Below are positions 1 to 11,857 of a DNA stretch of 64,000 nucleotides, piece after piece. Where the stretch lies: assembly GCA_965153355.1 (NCBI GenBank), contig OZ231128.1, forward strand, positions 18,042,001 to 18,106,000, read 5' to 3'. A program made the translations under genes and the position numbers. Every line of letters begins with the position of its first letter. Positions within the stretch are counted from its first letter, which is position 1. The notes under the pieces were generated by a model, which saw only the letters and a list, made by a program, of their open reading frames with translations, was not told the origin of the DNA and did not search any database. This DNA comes from Flaccisagitta enflata (taxonomy: Eukaryota > Chaetognatha > Sagittoidea > Aphragmophora).

Positions 1-99
1 AACCCTCGAAATGTCCTCTTTCCCACCCTGCCTGTACCAGATGGCACTGTGAGATAAAATTGTATGGCACTGAGAGAGGAAATTCTATATCTTGATTTA

Positions 100-165
100 A
101 GGTGTACAGTAACACCCCGCTTTCACAAACACAAGATTAACGGAACACCGTCCATATAGATATGG
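100..165. mobile_element. Single mariner/pogo-type terminus
   Basis: GTACAGTAACACCCCGC at about 105-121 resembles the CAGTxxAACCCCGCTATA termini of pogo/Tigger-like DNA transposons. No partner end was found in the window. Confidence 0.4.
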
Positions 166-192
166 AATTTGAGACCATTAACAAGTCAATGT

Positions 193-676
193 AGATGCGT
201 CCTCGCATCTCTATAAGAGGGTCTGTCCGTCCATCCTTTCTCAATTCTTTGGCAATTTTCTCCAGTTTTGAGCTAAGTTTGGCTAAATGGGCAGGCCTAC
301 AGCTTTCTCAAATCCACTGGTGCACTCACCTTTTTACTAGCTCGCAATATAATCACCAAGGAAATTCTTAAGATTAAATATCTTTCAATTAACAAAATTC
401 TTCATTTTTGAGAAAAATGACAAAATGCCAAACAATAAAACAAGCCCGACCAGGCAACGATGCGTCCTGACTGTGTCTCTGCGTGTATTGACTTTGGCGC
501 TAGACTTGGACGGACAAACTGATGACGACATAGTACCGATGAGGCTCCTGAAATATCCAAACGACTAAATACATGACATCCTCGCGGCTGAACTGCGATT
601 TCCAAGGAGGCGTAATGGACAGACGGACCAACCGACCGACCGACAGACCCTCTTATAGAGATGCGAGGACGCATCT
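193..676. mobile_element. Hairpin (HINE-like) element pair, AGATGCG subfamily, ends inverted
   Basis: Hairpin AGATGCGTCCTCGCATCT at 193-210 and its reverse complement at 659-676, each followed inward by CTCTATAAGAGGGTCTGTC and a GTCC/GTCG tract. Two hairpin ends face each other, so this is a foldback or two fused copies. Confidence 0.75.
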
Positions 677-767
677 AAAAAGACTTCTGGTTGGCGTCAT
701 TAGAAAGAATAAAGTTTTCTTTTTCTTAATTATGAATATCTAAAAATGTTTACTTCCAGCCAAAAAC

Positions 768-1575
768 TAGGGGAGGGTGGGGCAAATCGGGCCACTTGTG
801 TATATTAATGTCACTTCTGAAATGAATATTGGGACAAAAGTAGTGATGATCCTGCCATGAGTTGCACCAGTCAATGGGGTTGAAGGGGTGATGTTTCTTC
901 AGAACTGCACCAGCAACATCAGCATCAGCACAACTTCATTCCTGACCTTTACTGATACGATAACTGATAGGTTGTGATAAACTTTTACAAACCTCAACAA
1001 TTGTCATTTTGGGTGACTTTTTGGTATTGGATGTGGTGAATAGGTCCAATACCTTACACATCACATAAATCTTTGATACCAATTTGCTAGTCTTGCTGTA
1101 TGAGAAGATGATCAAAATGTGGGGTAAATCGGGCCACCAGGAAATTCCTCTAATTTCTTTGTTAGCAGATTTTTCATGGCTGTAAAATGCGACAATTTCT
1201 GGCCCAGGAATAATTCCTGTTTTTTAGTTGGTAAAATCAAATGAATTTGGCAATTACGTAATTAGATCAAACCCCAACTTAGCTCCTGGCATCCTGGCAA
1301 ACAGATTTAGGTGATGTGGTGAGCCCCTAGAGGAATATGCAAATGAAGCTAAAAGTGGCCCGATTTACCCCACCTGGGGTAAATCGGGCCACATCAGGTT
1401 TTTAAAAAAATATGGGCCCCTATGGGGTCCACTCTGGAATTCACTATATCAGCCCTAAACCTATGGATAAATGCTACTTTAACATGGAAATCAATTGCAT
1501 AAGGGGATAAATTTAAAAAATTTCCCAAACAAAAACAGTAAAAGTGGCCCGATTTGCCCCACCCCCCCCCCTTAC
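768..1575. mobile_element. Foldback/MITE with GGGTGGGGCAAATCGGGCC termini
   Basis: Left end GGGTGGGGCAAATCGGGCCA near 777-796 is inverted at the right end (1546-1568). The motif GGGGTAAATCGGGCCAC recurs internally around 1121-1136 (and its complement near 1352-1372) and 1377-1393. No coding capacity is seen. Confidence 0.7.
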
Positions 1576-1634
1576 TAGCTTGCTAAAATTGACTCAAATC
1601 AAAAATGGAAAATTTTATTTCTCCCCCACATTTC

Positions 1635-1820
1635 AACAAGGCCGGAAACACGGCTACCCAAGTCGCGTGCGGGTGGGCAGGGGCCATATTTGAGGCCACT
1701 CCATGATTTGGGCAGAACCAGTGAGGCCAAAGACCGCAAAAACTCAAAAAAAGTAAAGTGTGACGGACGGACCGACGGACCGACAAAGCGGGTTGTAGAG
1801 TCGCGTGCACGCGACTAAAA
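1635..1820 (-). mobile_element. Complete HINE-like hairpin element, GTCGCGTGC subfamily
   Basis: Starts AACAAGGCCGGAAACACGG, then AAGTCGCGTGCGGGTGGGCAG, an AAAGTAAAGTGTGACGG link, an ACGG/ACCG tract, and ends with the palindrome AGTCGCGTGCACGCGACT plus poly-A (poly-T in hairpin-first orientation). About 186 bp. Confidence 0.85.
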
Positions 1821-2024
1821 AGTCAAATTACGTAATTCGACTTTTTTCCAACTAATATATACTGTGATCTAGAACCAAATAATACCTGGAGATGAGTTTA
1901 ATATAGGAGGTAATCCAGACGTAGTGCGCACATAAGACGGTGGCACATATCTTCGCCCACAAACGACTTTCTCGGGAAAATCGCATACATATGAATCTGA
2001 ATTAAGGACAAAATTAAATGAACA

Positions 2025-2105
2025 TTGAAAGAAATGAGTACTAGGAAAGAGTCAGCGAGTAGCAGAGAGAGAGGCTGGGAGAGAGGCAGAGAGAGTGAGA
2101 CAGAC

Positions 2106-2179
<74 letters not shown>

Positions 2180-2455
2180 ACAGAGGGGATACAGTAATCA
2201 TTTCACCTCTTCGTTATTAGTTTTCATCAGATCTAATACAGTTGAGAAGCAGTTACAGAGAAGTATCTACCGAGGCAAGAATGAAATTCATGAGGAAGAA
2301 ACAGTGGGGGAGGAGGAGGATGAAATTCAAGAGTTGAGAGTGTGAGAGTTGAGAAAGTAAAGGGAGATATAAAATAAGAAAATGTCAAATTCATTTCCTC
2401 ACCTCTGAAGCTCGAACTCTTCATCTTTACCTTTCTCCTTACTTTCCATGTTGTG

Positions 2456-2495
<40 letters not shown>
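2025..2495. repeat. (GA)n arrays in the intron after the CBM14 exon
   Basis: Two GA-rich tracts, about 2100-2176 and 2460-2495. The ORFs read through them (RERERE) are artefacts. The second lies just downstream of the CBM14 donor on the gene strand. Confidence 0.9.
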
Positions 2496-2498
<3 letters not shown>

Positions 2499-2529
2499 TA
2501 ACTTAGTTCTTATATCCCCCTTCTCTTGC

Positions 2530-4174
2530 CTGGATTGTAGACGGTGCCAACGGGGCAATTTTGAAGTGATTTTCTCCCAAAAGTGCAGATGTAATATTGA
2601 GTGCAATAAGTCGGATCAGCGTAGAATCCATCAGACTGACTGAGACAAGTGAAGGTCGGCGCCACGCCAATCGCAGAACCACCGCGTAAAGTCCGACTTC
2701 TACCGATTAAGGAAGTCAATGCAGTCGCAGTTCCATTATCACCACCACCACCACCACCACCACCACCACCACCACTTGCAGCGGCCTGAGCTCCGCTGTT
2801 TGATGATGCAGGTTGTCTACTTTCACTAAGATGGTGAAGATGAAGATAAGTTTCTTCATCCGGCAACGAGGTAGAAGCTTTCATCGCCCGCATAGAATGC
2901 CACAAATGGTCTGTTGACCTGCGTCTACGCGCCTTCTTTTTGGTTTCTACAAACGATCGATCACTCACATCGATACTTTTTATTATGCGCTTCTCCACTC
3001 CCTGTGTAGCTATAGTGGATACATCTATCAGTACACCATCACTGCCAGCGCGTGCCGGAGGAAAGAGAGAATAATCCATGTTGAGATAGATAAAGAGAGA
3101 CGAGTAAGGAGTTGGGTTTTTTTTATCCTTAGATTTATCCCAACTGGACGAGGAAGAAAAGGACGTCGTTGACGGTGACGCCGAGGATGATGATAGTGGA
3201 GATAATTCCGAAGCGGCGACGTTTGAGATATGAGAGTTTCCTGAGGTGATAAGTTGCGCATACTTATTTTCGCTTACTGTTGGCGCGGGAGGTGGGCTTT
3301 GTCTATCGCCACCCCCGCTAAGGTTTCCTTTCCGGCGACCAGTTCTTTTGTCGCTGTAGTCACTATCGCTTCTCTTTGAGCGCCTAAGCGGTTGCTGAGT
3401 GGCAGTGGGAAAGGATGCATTCCGACTGAATCCTATTATTGAGCCTGTTGACGTTGTCATGGTTTTCATACTCTGTTGTTGAGTCTCTGCCTCTGAGTCT
3501 AGAATTGGTTGTGATAATGGTAATAAAGATGATTGGCGTTGATGTTCAAAGTTTTTACTGTGGGCGTAGTTCCAGAGAAACCTTTTAGCGCCCAGGGAAG
3601 AGGAGGAGGATGAGACGCGGTTATTTTGGGTGAGAATTGAGGCAATATGGTTTGAACTAGAGGTTTCATTGGGAAGCTGGGACTGAGAGTGAGAGAGGCG
3701 ACCGCGCCTCCACTGGAGGGTGTGGCCATCTTGATTGTTTATAGCGACGGCGGGTGAGGAGTGTGAGGATGATGAGGAGGGCAAGAAGTCATTGTAATCG
3801 AGGAAAGGTGAGTTAACGCCATTGGTGTCAGAATACATTGCAGCATTATTGTGGTGATAAGACAAAGGCGACAATATCGACGACGACGATGTTGGAAAGG
3901 ATGATGAAGATGATGATATCGACACCAATGTCGCTGTCGGCGAGGTTTTGTTTTTTACTAAAAGATCTTTTAGAAGCATTTGATAGGAAATGCTGTTTGG
4001 GCTTCTTCCGCTGTCGCTTTTGTCACCATGAGTCACCAACGAGACAACAAACGAAATGAGAACAATCATGACACGGCGGGGAGTGAGAGTGATGGTGGGT
4101 GAACAGACGCCGAAAAATGTCTGAGAGGACAAGAAAAGCAACGACGCCGGCGAGCCGGACGCCGTGGGCGCCAT
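2530..4174 (-). CDS. Secreted or anchored protein starting a CBM14 (peritrophin-A) chitin-binding domain; first coding exon
   Basis: The start is the ATG at 4174-4172 in a strong context (ACCATGG). An in-frame TTG 21 nt upstream is not needed. About 36 residues in there is a hydrophobic run (MIVLISFVVSLV), a likely signal sequence or anchor. A long Ser/Thr-rich, low-complexity region follows, with basic clusters (RRSKR, KKKARRRR) and a poly-Gly run near 2742-2775. From about residue 507 comes TFTC..DGFYADPTYC..YYIC..NCP..TVYNP. This gives four of the six CBM14 cysteines with normal spacings (13, 5, 9). Cysteines 5 and 6 are missing. The frame hits a stop just after, so I infer splicing at CAG|GCAAGA (a GC donor at 2529-2528) to an exon I could not find in bases 1-2500. 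A likely role is binding chitin in cuticle or extracellular matrix; the partner is unknown. Confidence 0.75.
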
Positions 4175-4204
4175 GGTACTTTGACGGTGGCGCAATCCCT
4201 CAAC
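4175..4204 (-). other. 5' UTR part of the CBM14 exon, with 3' splice site
   Basis: On the minus strand the ATG exon is preceded by TGCATCTATCTAG|G with the AG at 4206-4205. A pyrimidine-rich stretch and the large (CT)n array lie just upstream. This is a convincing acceptor, so the gene has at least one noncoding or upstream exon beyond 4204. Confidence 0.55.
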
Positions 4205-4233
4205 CTAGATAGATGCAAAAGATAGGATAGAAG

Positions 4234-4390
<157 letters not shown>

Positions 4391-4494
4391 ACAGAGATTT
4401 CACATGTTAGGTCATAATAATTTGGCGGGTCTGCGAACAAGGACCATTTGTTGTGGGACAAGGGTTGCTTAGAACTACTCTGAGTAGTGAGTAC

Positions 4495-4905
4495 ACTTCC
4501 ACGCGTAATACAACGTGAAGATTGCAAAAACTGTAAAAAACGGTTAGCACCCCCACCTACAGCTTTGGACAAAACTTCCACAGGATCATATGGGGTATCA
4601 TTCTGTAGCTTGTTACAGTGCAATTTACGCCACCGAGGCGATTTTTTAATTTCGGTCCCGTTCTTGAGAAATTCTACCCCAAACACTGGCGGTGGACACC
4701 CCCTTGGGAGGTCAAAAATTCCGCCTTTTGGGGTGTGTATCTCTTGAACGGAGGCGAAATTAAAAAATCGCCTCGGTGGCGTAAATTGTATTGAGAGAAC
4801 CTATTGAATGATACCATACACGACCATGTGGCTATGGCAACGTGAGCTGCAAGGGGGGGTGCTACACCTTTTTCGTAATCTTCACGTTGTATTCAACGTG
4901 CGTGT
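4495..4905. mobile_element. Foldback MITE (CAACGTGAAGATT family), copy 1
   Basis: The outer arms share TACAACGTGAAGATT. An inner pair, TTTACGCCACCGAGGCGATT at ~4625 and its complement at ~4765-4785, folds back. A second copy in opposite orientation lies at 32400-32812 with roughly 95% similarity by eye. Confidence 0.8.
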
Positions 4906-5976
<1,071 letters not shown>

Positions 5977-6175
5977 TCTACATTTTCCGAATGATTAAAT
6001 CAAATAAACCTAGAAAGACCAACGACCAGAGATGGAGCAAATCTGAAATTCCAAGAACGTCATTCATCAAGAGGCAGAGTTTAAGTAACGAGTAAGTTTG
6101 TGACGGTTAAATTAGGCTACGCACAGACAAGATGAGTAAAAACTTCTTGGATGGCATACCTAGTAATTCAAACGA

Positions 6176-7139
6176 TGTATTAGAGAGAAAGTCAGAATTT
6201 TCGATTTGTACAGCCAAATCTTTGTTCAATGACAAAAAGAAAGACATAAGGGAAGGAGAGAGTTTATAAGGGAAACAAATTGAGGGAGAGGAGATTAAGT
6301 GGAAGAACAATGGACAAGAAGAGAGAGAGATTAACTCTCTGGGCCCCCTCCCCCTATCACAGACTCCAAAACGGTAATGAGCGCCAAAACGGAAGATAGT
6401 CATCTGTCCCTGAGTCTTTTGAGGATAGGATTCCATGCGTTAGAGCGAATGGCGAGTTGAGGATCGTTGAGGCTGAAACCAGAAGTGGTGTTTTGGCGTT
6501 TGATTTCAAGGCTCTCACGTAGCAGGAGATTTTGTTGAAGAGTAGTTTTCTTTTTGTCGGAATACGTAGAAATGATCTTCGGATTGTCCCAGTCAACGTG
6601 GCCTTGTGTGCAGTAACGAGCGTGTTTCGATATCCCGGAGATGTTCGCGTCGGGCTTGTTCGATGTGACGTCTTCTTTGTGTTGACGCATCCGGACACGG
6701 AACGAGATGCGGGTTTGGCCAATATATTTGGCATTTTCGTTACACGAGCAGCATAGTTCGTAGACTCCTTTTAAGTCCATCGGGTCCGGGCGAGTCTTGT
6801 TCGTCGCGCAGAGAATATCTCCGAGTTTAGGACCTGGTTTTGAGTGAAAGTCAACCCCGTTGGACAGAAATGCGCGTTTCAACTGTTTGTTGATTGAGGT
6901 AACGTAAGGGATAGAGGCGAAGGCTTTGCGTCTTTCACGGCGAGGTTGTTGTTGTTGTTGTTGTTAGAGAGTTAGAGAGTTAATCTCTCTCTCTTCTTGT
7001 CCATTGTTCTTCCACTTAATCCTCTCTCCCTCAATTTGTTTCCCTTATAAACTCTCTCCTTCCCTTATGTCTTTCTTTTTGTCATTGAACAAAGATTTGG
7101 CTGTACAAATCGAAAATTCTGACTTTCTCTCTAATACAT
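6176..7139. mobile_element. Penelope-like element unit with inverted ~165-bp flanking arms
   Basis: Bases 6176-6340 and 6974-7139 are near-perfect reverse complements; I see one 3-bp indel (GAGGAGATT versus GAGGATT). They enclose the endonuclease fragment. Penelope-like elements are known for pseudo-LTRs that can occur in inverted orientation, which fits. The outer edges meet TACCTAGTA-like sequence on both sides (6158-6166 and 7226-7234). Confidence 0.75.
6400..6963 (-). pseudogene. Penelope-like retroelement fragment: C-terminal GIY-YIG endonuclease
   Basis: The open frame enters from a CAA repeat (an in-frame TAA lies at its outer edge). It reads RRERRKAFASIPYVTSINKQ, then KLGDIL, then GVYELCCSCN..KYIGQT with R/H residues (RISFRVRMRQHK), then SKHARYC and WDNPKI, RESLEIKRQ, and ends NAWNPILKRLRDR-stop. 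This is the arrangement of the C-terminal GIY-YIG endonuclease of Penelope-like elements, with GVY and YIG as the signature. No reverse transcriptase domain is present, so the copy is strongly 5'-truncated. It is flanked by ~165-bp inverted arms (6176-6340 and 6974-7139). Confidence 0.85.
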
Positions 7140-7244
7140 GTATGTGAAACCTCATTTGGATGTTTTTCTTCGTTTGAATTGTAATCACCATACATATGAT
7201 GTCTAACTCGCTACGTAATTAGGCATACCTAGTAGTCCGTGATG

Positions 7245-7520
7245 GCATACATTGGTGAAACTTCACCACCCCATGGTATCTGCACAAGTCCAGGAATTAA
7301 TACTATATACAACTACTATACAACTACTATACAACTACTATACAACTACTATATATAACTACCCATATCTTCTAAACCAATACTCATAACACTGACCAAG
7401 TTTCATAAACAACTAACACATGTTCAACAATTAGGCGGAAAAGTATTTCTTGAGCGAGGATTAAGTGTAACAACTGCTGTCACAACTAGTAAAACCTCCC
7501 CAAATGAACCAGCGGGCATT
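7245..7520. mobile_element. Degraded fragment of the GTCCTCGAC repeat family
   Basis: Shares TTGGTGAAACTTCACCACC, GCACAAGTCCAGGAATTAAT and the CTAAACCAATACTCA phrases with the larger copies at 19.7-21.1 and 61.6-62.5 kb. Both terminal hairpins are missing. Confidence 0.55.
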
Positions 7521-7691
7521 ACTTCATGAAATTGAAACATCACATGCTGTCCAGGGGAACTAGTTTAATGGAGATATGTCCGTCGATCCTCAAAGACAGC
7601 AATAACAGAACTGATTTTATTCTTGATTCCATTGAACTTCATACAGTTCAGGATTGGCCATCGACGCACTTCCCCAGGTCAATTCATTTTT

Positions 7692-8440
7692 AGTCGCGTG
7701 CTACGCGACTCTACACCCCGCTTTGTCGGTCGGTCGGTAGGTCCGTTGGTCGGTCCGTCCATCACACTTACAGCTTGGTATAATTGAAATCGCTAAAACC
7801 GACGACTGCCCATTTTGGTGTTGTTAAAATCACCGACTTTAGTGCTTTTATGTCACCATTATATATGTAAAAAGGGAAAAAATCATGTTTTTTCGATTTT
7901 TCGAAAAATACGTCATCTTAGATTTTCCTCATTTTTTGGTCAAATATGCCCCTAGGGGTGATGAACTAAAGCAAGAAAAAAATTGGAATACTCCTCCTCT
8001 CTAAATGTGGAAAAACATGAAAAAAATGATTTGCTGCTAAAATCGTTAATTTCAACGACTTTGATTTTCTTTTGTTTTCAATGGTTATAAAGTTGCTGAA
8101 ATCAGCGACTTTTGCCAGGCCAAATTCGCAACTTTTACATCTTATGACCTTCATGGGCCACTCAATAAGACAGCTGCCCTTTGACAACTATGAGAAGCCT
8201 CAAATATATAAGAGCCTCTTTTAGAACAAGGCCGGATACACGGCTGCCCCAGTCGCGTGCGGGTGGGCAGGAGCCGTAATTGAGGTCAGCAGATCATTTG
8301 GGCAGGAGCAGTGAAGCCAAAAACCCCGAAAACCCAAAAAAGTAAAGTGTGACGGACGGACTGACGGACCGACAGACGGACCGACGGACGGACGGACCGA
8401 CAAAGCGGGATGTAGAGTCGCGTAGCACGCGACTAAAAAG
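7692..8440. mobile_element. HINE-like elements with ends inverted, enclosing an AT-rich module
   Basis: Hairpin AGTCGCGTGCTACGCGACT at 7692-7710 in plus orientation. A complete opposite copy lies at 8227-8440 (AACAAGGCCGGATACACGG ... hairpin at 8416-8434). Between them, 7775-8200, is an AT-rich module that recurs inverted at 12905-13262. Confidence 0.8.
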
Positions 8441-8694
8441 AGGAAATTTTATTTGATCTCTTCAATACCAATACGAGAGAAGGAGAGAGCAGGCTGGTAG
8501 ACAAAAGTACACACGGTGATATGTTTTGTTTTATGATTGGTTTGACTCTTTGCCTCAAAATCTTCCGCCGAAGATGTCTCACGATGGTATCATAATGACG
8601 TGTGACCATCTTTCTGCCACTCCCATCCATCGGACATGATGGCGAGTAACACCAACGCTTTGAATACGTTGTTGTGCACAATTTCCCGCTTGGT

Positions 8695-8695
8695 T

Positions 8696-8772
<77 letters not shown>

Positions 8773-8775
8773 GCG
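8695..8775. repeat. (GTT)n microsatellite
   Basis: About 27 GTT units. The ORFs through it (poly-L, poly-N, poly-T) are not genes. Confidence 0.97.
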
Positions 8776-9574
8776 TTCAATCGCGTTTTTAACAGGCCAC
8801 TTGGCTTGCACGGTTAACTCCGCTCAATTGCTCCGTTGACGGGCTTGCTCACTCACTTCGCTCACTCCCTCATGGGATGGTTGAAATTGAGGGAGATACT
8901 ACTCGACTCAAAAAAGAAAAAAAAAAAAAAGCTGCACCCCATTTTGAGTTGATGAATGAGAAAAAAAAACATTTGAATATTTCATTGTTCAAGTGATTTG
9001 AAAGATTTTTAAATTTTCTTTCATTCTAGACCAATCCCAGATCTGTATCTCATACGGTTTAGGAGTTAAAGCTTGTCAAAGTTATCTTCTAATTTGTGAA
9101 AATGCTAATTTTTTAATGGGATTGAAAACTGATTATGGAAATATCTTCATTCATTCTCATGCCTTTTCTTACCAAATAAAGCCAGAATTGCCAGATTGGA
9201 GCCAAACGAATGATCTTTCCAAGAGCTATTTAACGGTCTATGATTTTGATTAGTTTTTTGAAAATATTGTATGACAATTTGCCATTCAAAAGTGCGGCTT
9301 TTTTTTTTAGTCGAGCAGTAGAGGGGTTGTCGATAGGAGTGAGGGAATGGAATCAACGCCTGAATGCATAATTCCGATGTTAGAAGAATACCACAGTAAG
9401 ATAGTATGTTTACCCCTTCATGGGCACGGGCTACCTGTACCTGGACGGAATCGACTATTTTTATGTTTTTATAACGTGGAACAAATCAGTGGAAAACTTT
9501 TTGACCCATTTTGGGCACCGCGAGTTCCACTTTTTCCTGACAGCTTCATGGTGGTTGTGGTAAGAATACTGGTT
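8776..9574. other. No gene recognised
   Basis: 8776-8880 resembles one end of the GCGTTTTTAACAGGCCACTT MITE family (also near 11240, 18300, 49290). The rest is AT-rich unique sequence with short ORFs. Confidence 0.55.
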
Positions 9575-10590
9575 TTTGGTCACTTTGGCCTCAAAAGTAA
9601 GCCCCTTTGGCTTTGAAATCTTACCCAAAATCCATGAGATTATAAAACTAGAGCTCAAGAGCTAATCAGTGGTGCAATCGGCATGTTTCCATCTTTATTT
9701 GTTGAGATATGAGAGAATTTCAAAGATGAAAGGGTATGAAGGTCAAAATACAGCTTCAATTTCAGTGGCAATTTTGACAATTTTTACAAATTTCAATATT
9801 TCTTGGCTTTGGATGGACCAATTTGTATAAAATCGGTGATCAAATTAAAGAGTTTTTGCTGCTCTAGCTGATGGTAAAAGAATTTTTTATCTATTTATCC
9901 CCCCATTCTTTTTATTGACCATAGAAACAGGTGTTAAAAAGTCGATTTTTTTTTAAAATTGGGCAAATTTGGCCAAAAAATCGGGCCACCTCCGATTTAA
10001 AAAAAGACTTAAAATCCTAGGCAAAAAAAAACTACTGCTCAAGAGCTAACCAGTGGTGCAATTGGCATGTCAATATGTTTTTAGTTGCGGAAACGCAACT
10101 CTATAAGAGGCTTTGTCCGTCCGTCCGTCCGTTGGTTGGTCGGTCGGTCCGTAACCACGAGTCGAAAAGTGAGAAAACGCGCATTTCCGCCCCTGCCCAC
10201 CCGTCCGCAACTGATGGCCGTGTATCCGGCCTTGTTGCATTAAGATTTTACAGAACTTCAAAGATCAAAGGGTATGTCAAGAAGACAACTTTTGGTCATT
10301 TTGGCCATTTTGGCCATTTTGGCCTCAATTTTAGGTCACTTTCCCCAAAGAATCGATCAAGAAATCCATGAGATCATAAAACTAGAGCTCAAAAGCTAAC
10401 CAGTGGTGCAATCCGCATGTTTTTATCTGTATTCGTTGAGATTTGAGAGCATTTCAAAGATGAAAGGGTCTGAAGGTCAATATGCAGCTTCAAGCTCAGT
10501 GGCAAATTTATCATCTTTTACAAGTATCAATACTTCTCGGCTTTGGATGGGCCAATCGGTATGAAATTGGTGACCAAATTAAAGAATTTT
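9575..10590. repeat. Direct repeat of ~280 bp, two diverged copies with a hairpin element between
   Basis: 9575-9860 and 10300-10590 share TGGCCTCAA, ACTAGAGCTCAA, CAGTGGTGCAAT, TTTCAAAGATGAAAGGG and TTGGCTTTGGATGG-like phrases in the same order. A third short piece lies at 10035-10075. Identity is roughly 80% by eye. Confidence 0.7.
10079..10236 (+). mobile_element. Complete HINE-like element, AGTTGCGGA subfamily
   Basis: Hairpin AGTTGCGGAAACGCAACT (10083-10100), CTCTATAAGAGGCTTTGTCC, a GTCC/GGTC tract, then CCCACCCGTCCGCAACTG and GGCCGTGTATCCGGCCTTGTT. The distal GTCCGCAACT is the complement of the stem. Confidence 0.9.
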
Positions 10591-10754
10591 TTTATGCTTT
10601 GGATGATCAATGGAAGATTTATGATCAATTTGACGCCAAACGTTTTTAAGAAACTTTGAAAGCAGATGAAAAAAAATCTTTGTAATTGCCATTTTTTGCC
10701 ATTTTGGTAGAAAGAAAATGGTCCCCCCCATCTGTAAATCGACTGAAATTTTGA

Positions 10755-10755
10755 A

Positions 10756-10825
<70 letters not shown>

Positions 10826-10850
10826 ATTGTTGTTGTTGTTGTTTTCGTTT
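10755..10850. repeat. (GTT)n microsatellite
   Basis: About 30 GTT units with rare GTTATT interruptions. Confidence 0.97.
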
Positions 10851-11029
10851 TTGTTTTCATTCTCATTTTCGTTTGCTCTTGGGAATCTGATCCCGAAACA
10901 GCTGGGCCTTCAAGCTGAGAGTTGCGCTTAGCATCCATCATGCTTTGGTGATATTTCCCATTGGATGTACCATCTTGGGCTTTTCCGAGTATGGAAACTC
11001 ACCAAAGAGGGCCTAGTTCATTCATCGAG

Positions 11030-11033
<4 letters not shown>

Positions 11034-11091
<58 letters not shown>
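11034..11091. repeat. (GA)n microsatellite
   Basis: 58 bp of GA dinucleotide followed by a fragment of the GCGTTTTTAACAGG MITE family (to about 11260). Confidence 0.95.
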
Positions 11092-11093
<2 letters not shown>

Positions 11094-11489
11094 AAGGGTA
11101 ACTTGGCCGGTCCGCATGTTGGTTTCCTTGCTTACTCTGTTCATGAGATTGCTCACTCCAATCGCATTCTCACTCACTTGGCTTAATGTCTATTGGGTCA
11201 GGTGAAATTCAAGGATGGACGCGTTTCTTGTCACAGACAATCGCGTTTTTAACAGGTCACTTCAAATTCTCATAGAATAACATGGGAAATTGATAAAATG
11301 CAAAGTTCCCCTTGAATAACATGGAAAATTGATGAAAAATGAAAAATTGATGAAAAATGAAAAATTGTGAAATTCCCATTGAATAACATGGCAAATTGAT
11401 GAGAAATTTAAAAAAATACAAAACCCCCATTGAATATCATGGAAAATTGCTCCAAAGGCTTTAAATATGCCCTCTCAGGACGTATGGAA

Positions 11490-11850
11490 ATTCACCCCTG
11501 TGTCTTACAGGACATCAGTCCTTTGGGGCCGCTGCCCTGCTCTCATTCCACTTCTTCAGCTATCACTCAAAGCAGGGCCTCGGGTACCGCTGACCGTGTG
11601 CGATCCTTGGATGACTTTTTATTTTTTCATCAATTTTCCATGTTTTCCAATGAAAACTATTGAAATATTCATTTTTTGTCAATTTTCCATGTTATTCAAT
11701 GATGCAATGGTGCTCTCAAACCCAATAGAGCAGAAGTCCCCCTGTGTTCTACAAGACATCGTCTCCTTCGGGGCCGCTGCCCTGCTAACCATCACCTTCA
11801 TTCACATACACACAAAGCAGGGCAACGGGTATCGCTAACCACATACAGAA
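11490..11850. repeat. Interspersed unit with CCTGTGT..ACAGGACATC
   Basis: Two copies (11490-11610 and 11735-11845) of a unit containing CACCCCTGTGTCTTACAGGA, GGGGCCGCTGCCCTG and GCAGGGC..CGGGTA.CGCTGACC. Further copies lie near 25170-25290, 25920-26020 and 26925-26975. Confidence 0.7.
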
Positions 11851-11857
11851 TGATTTT

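Noticed and set aside
1-2500. Next exon of the CBM14 gene
   Set aside because: Searched the minus strand for a Cys-Asp-Trp-type continuation; nothing convincing.
4175-4195. Upstream TTG start for the CBM14 protein
   Set aside because: The ATG at 4174 has a strong context; TTG initiation is not expected in an animal gene.
8433-8839. Poly-T, poly-N and poly-L ORFs
   Set aside because: (GTT)n microsatellite.
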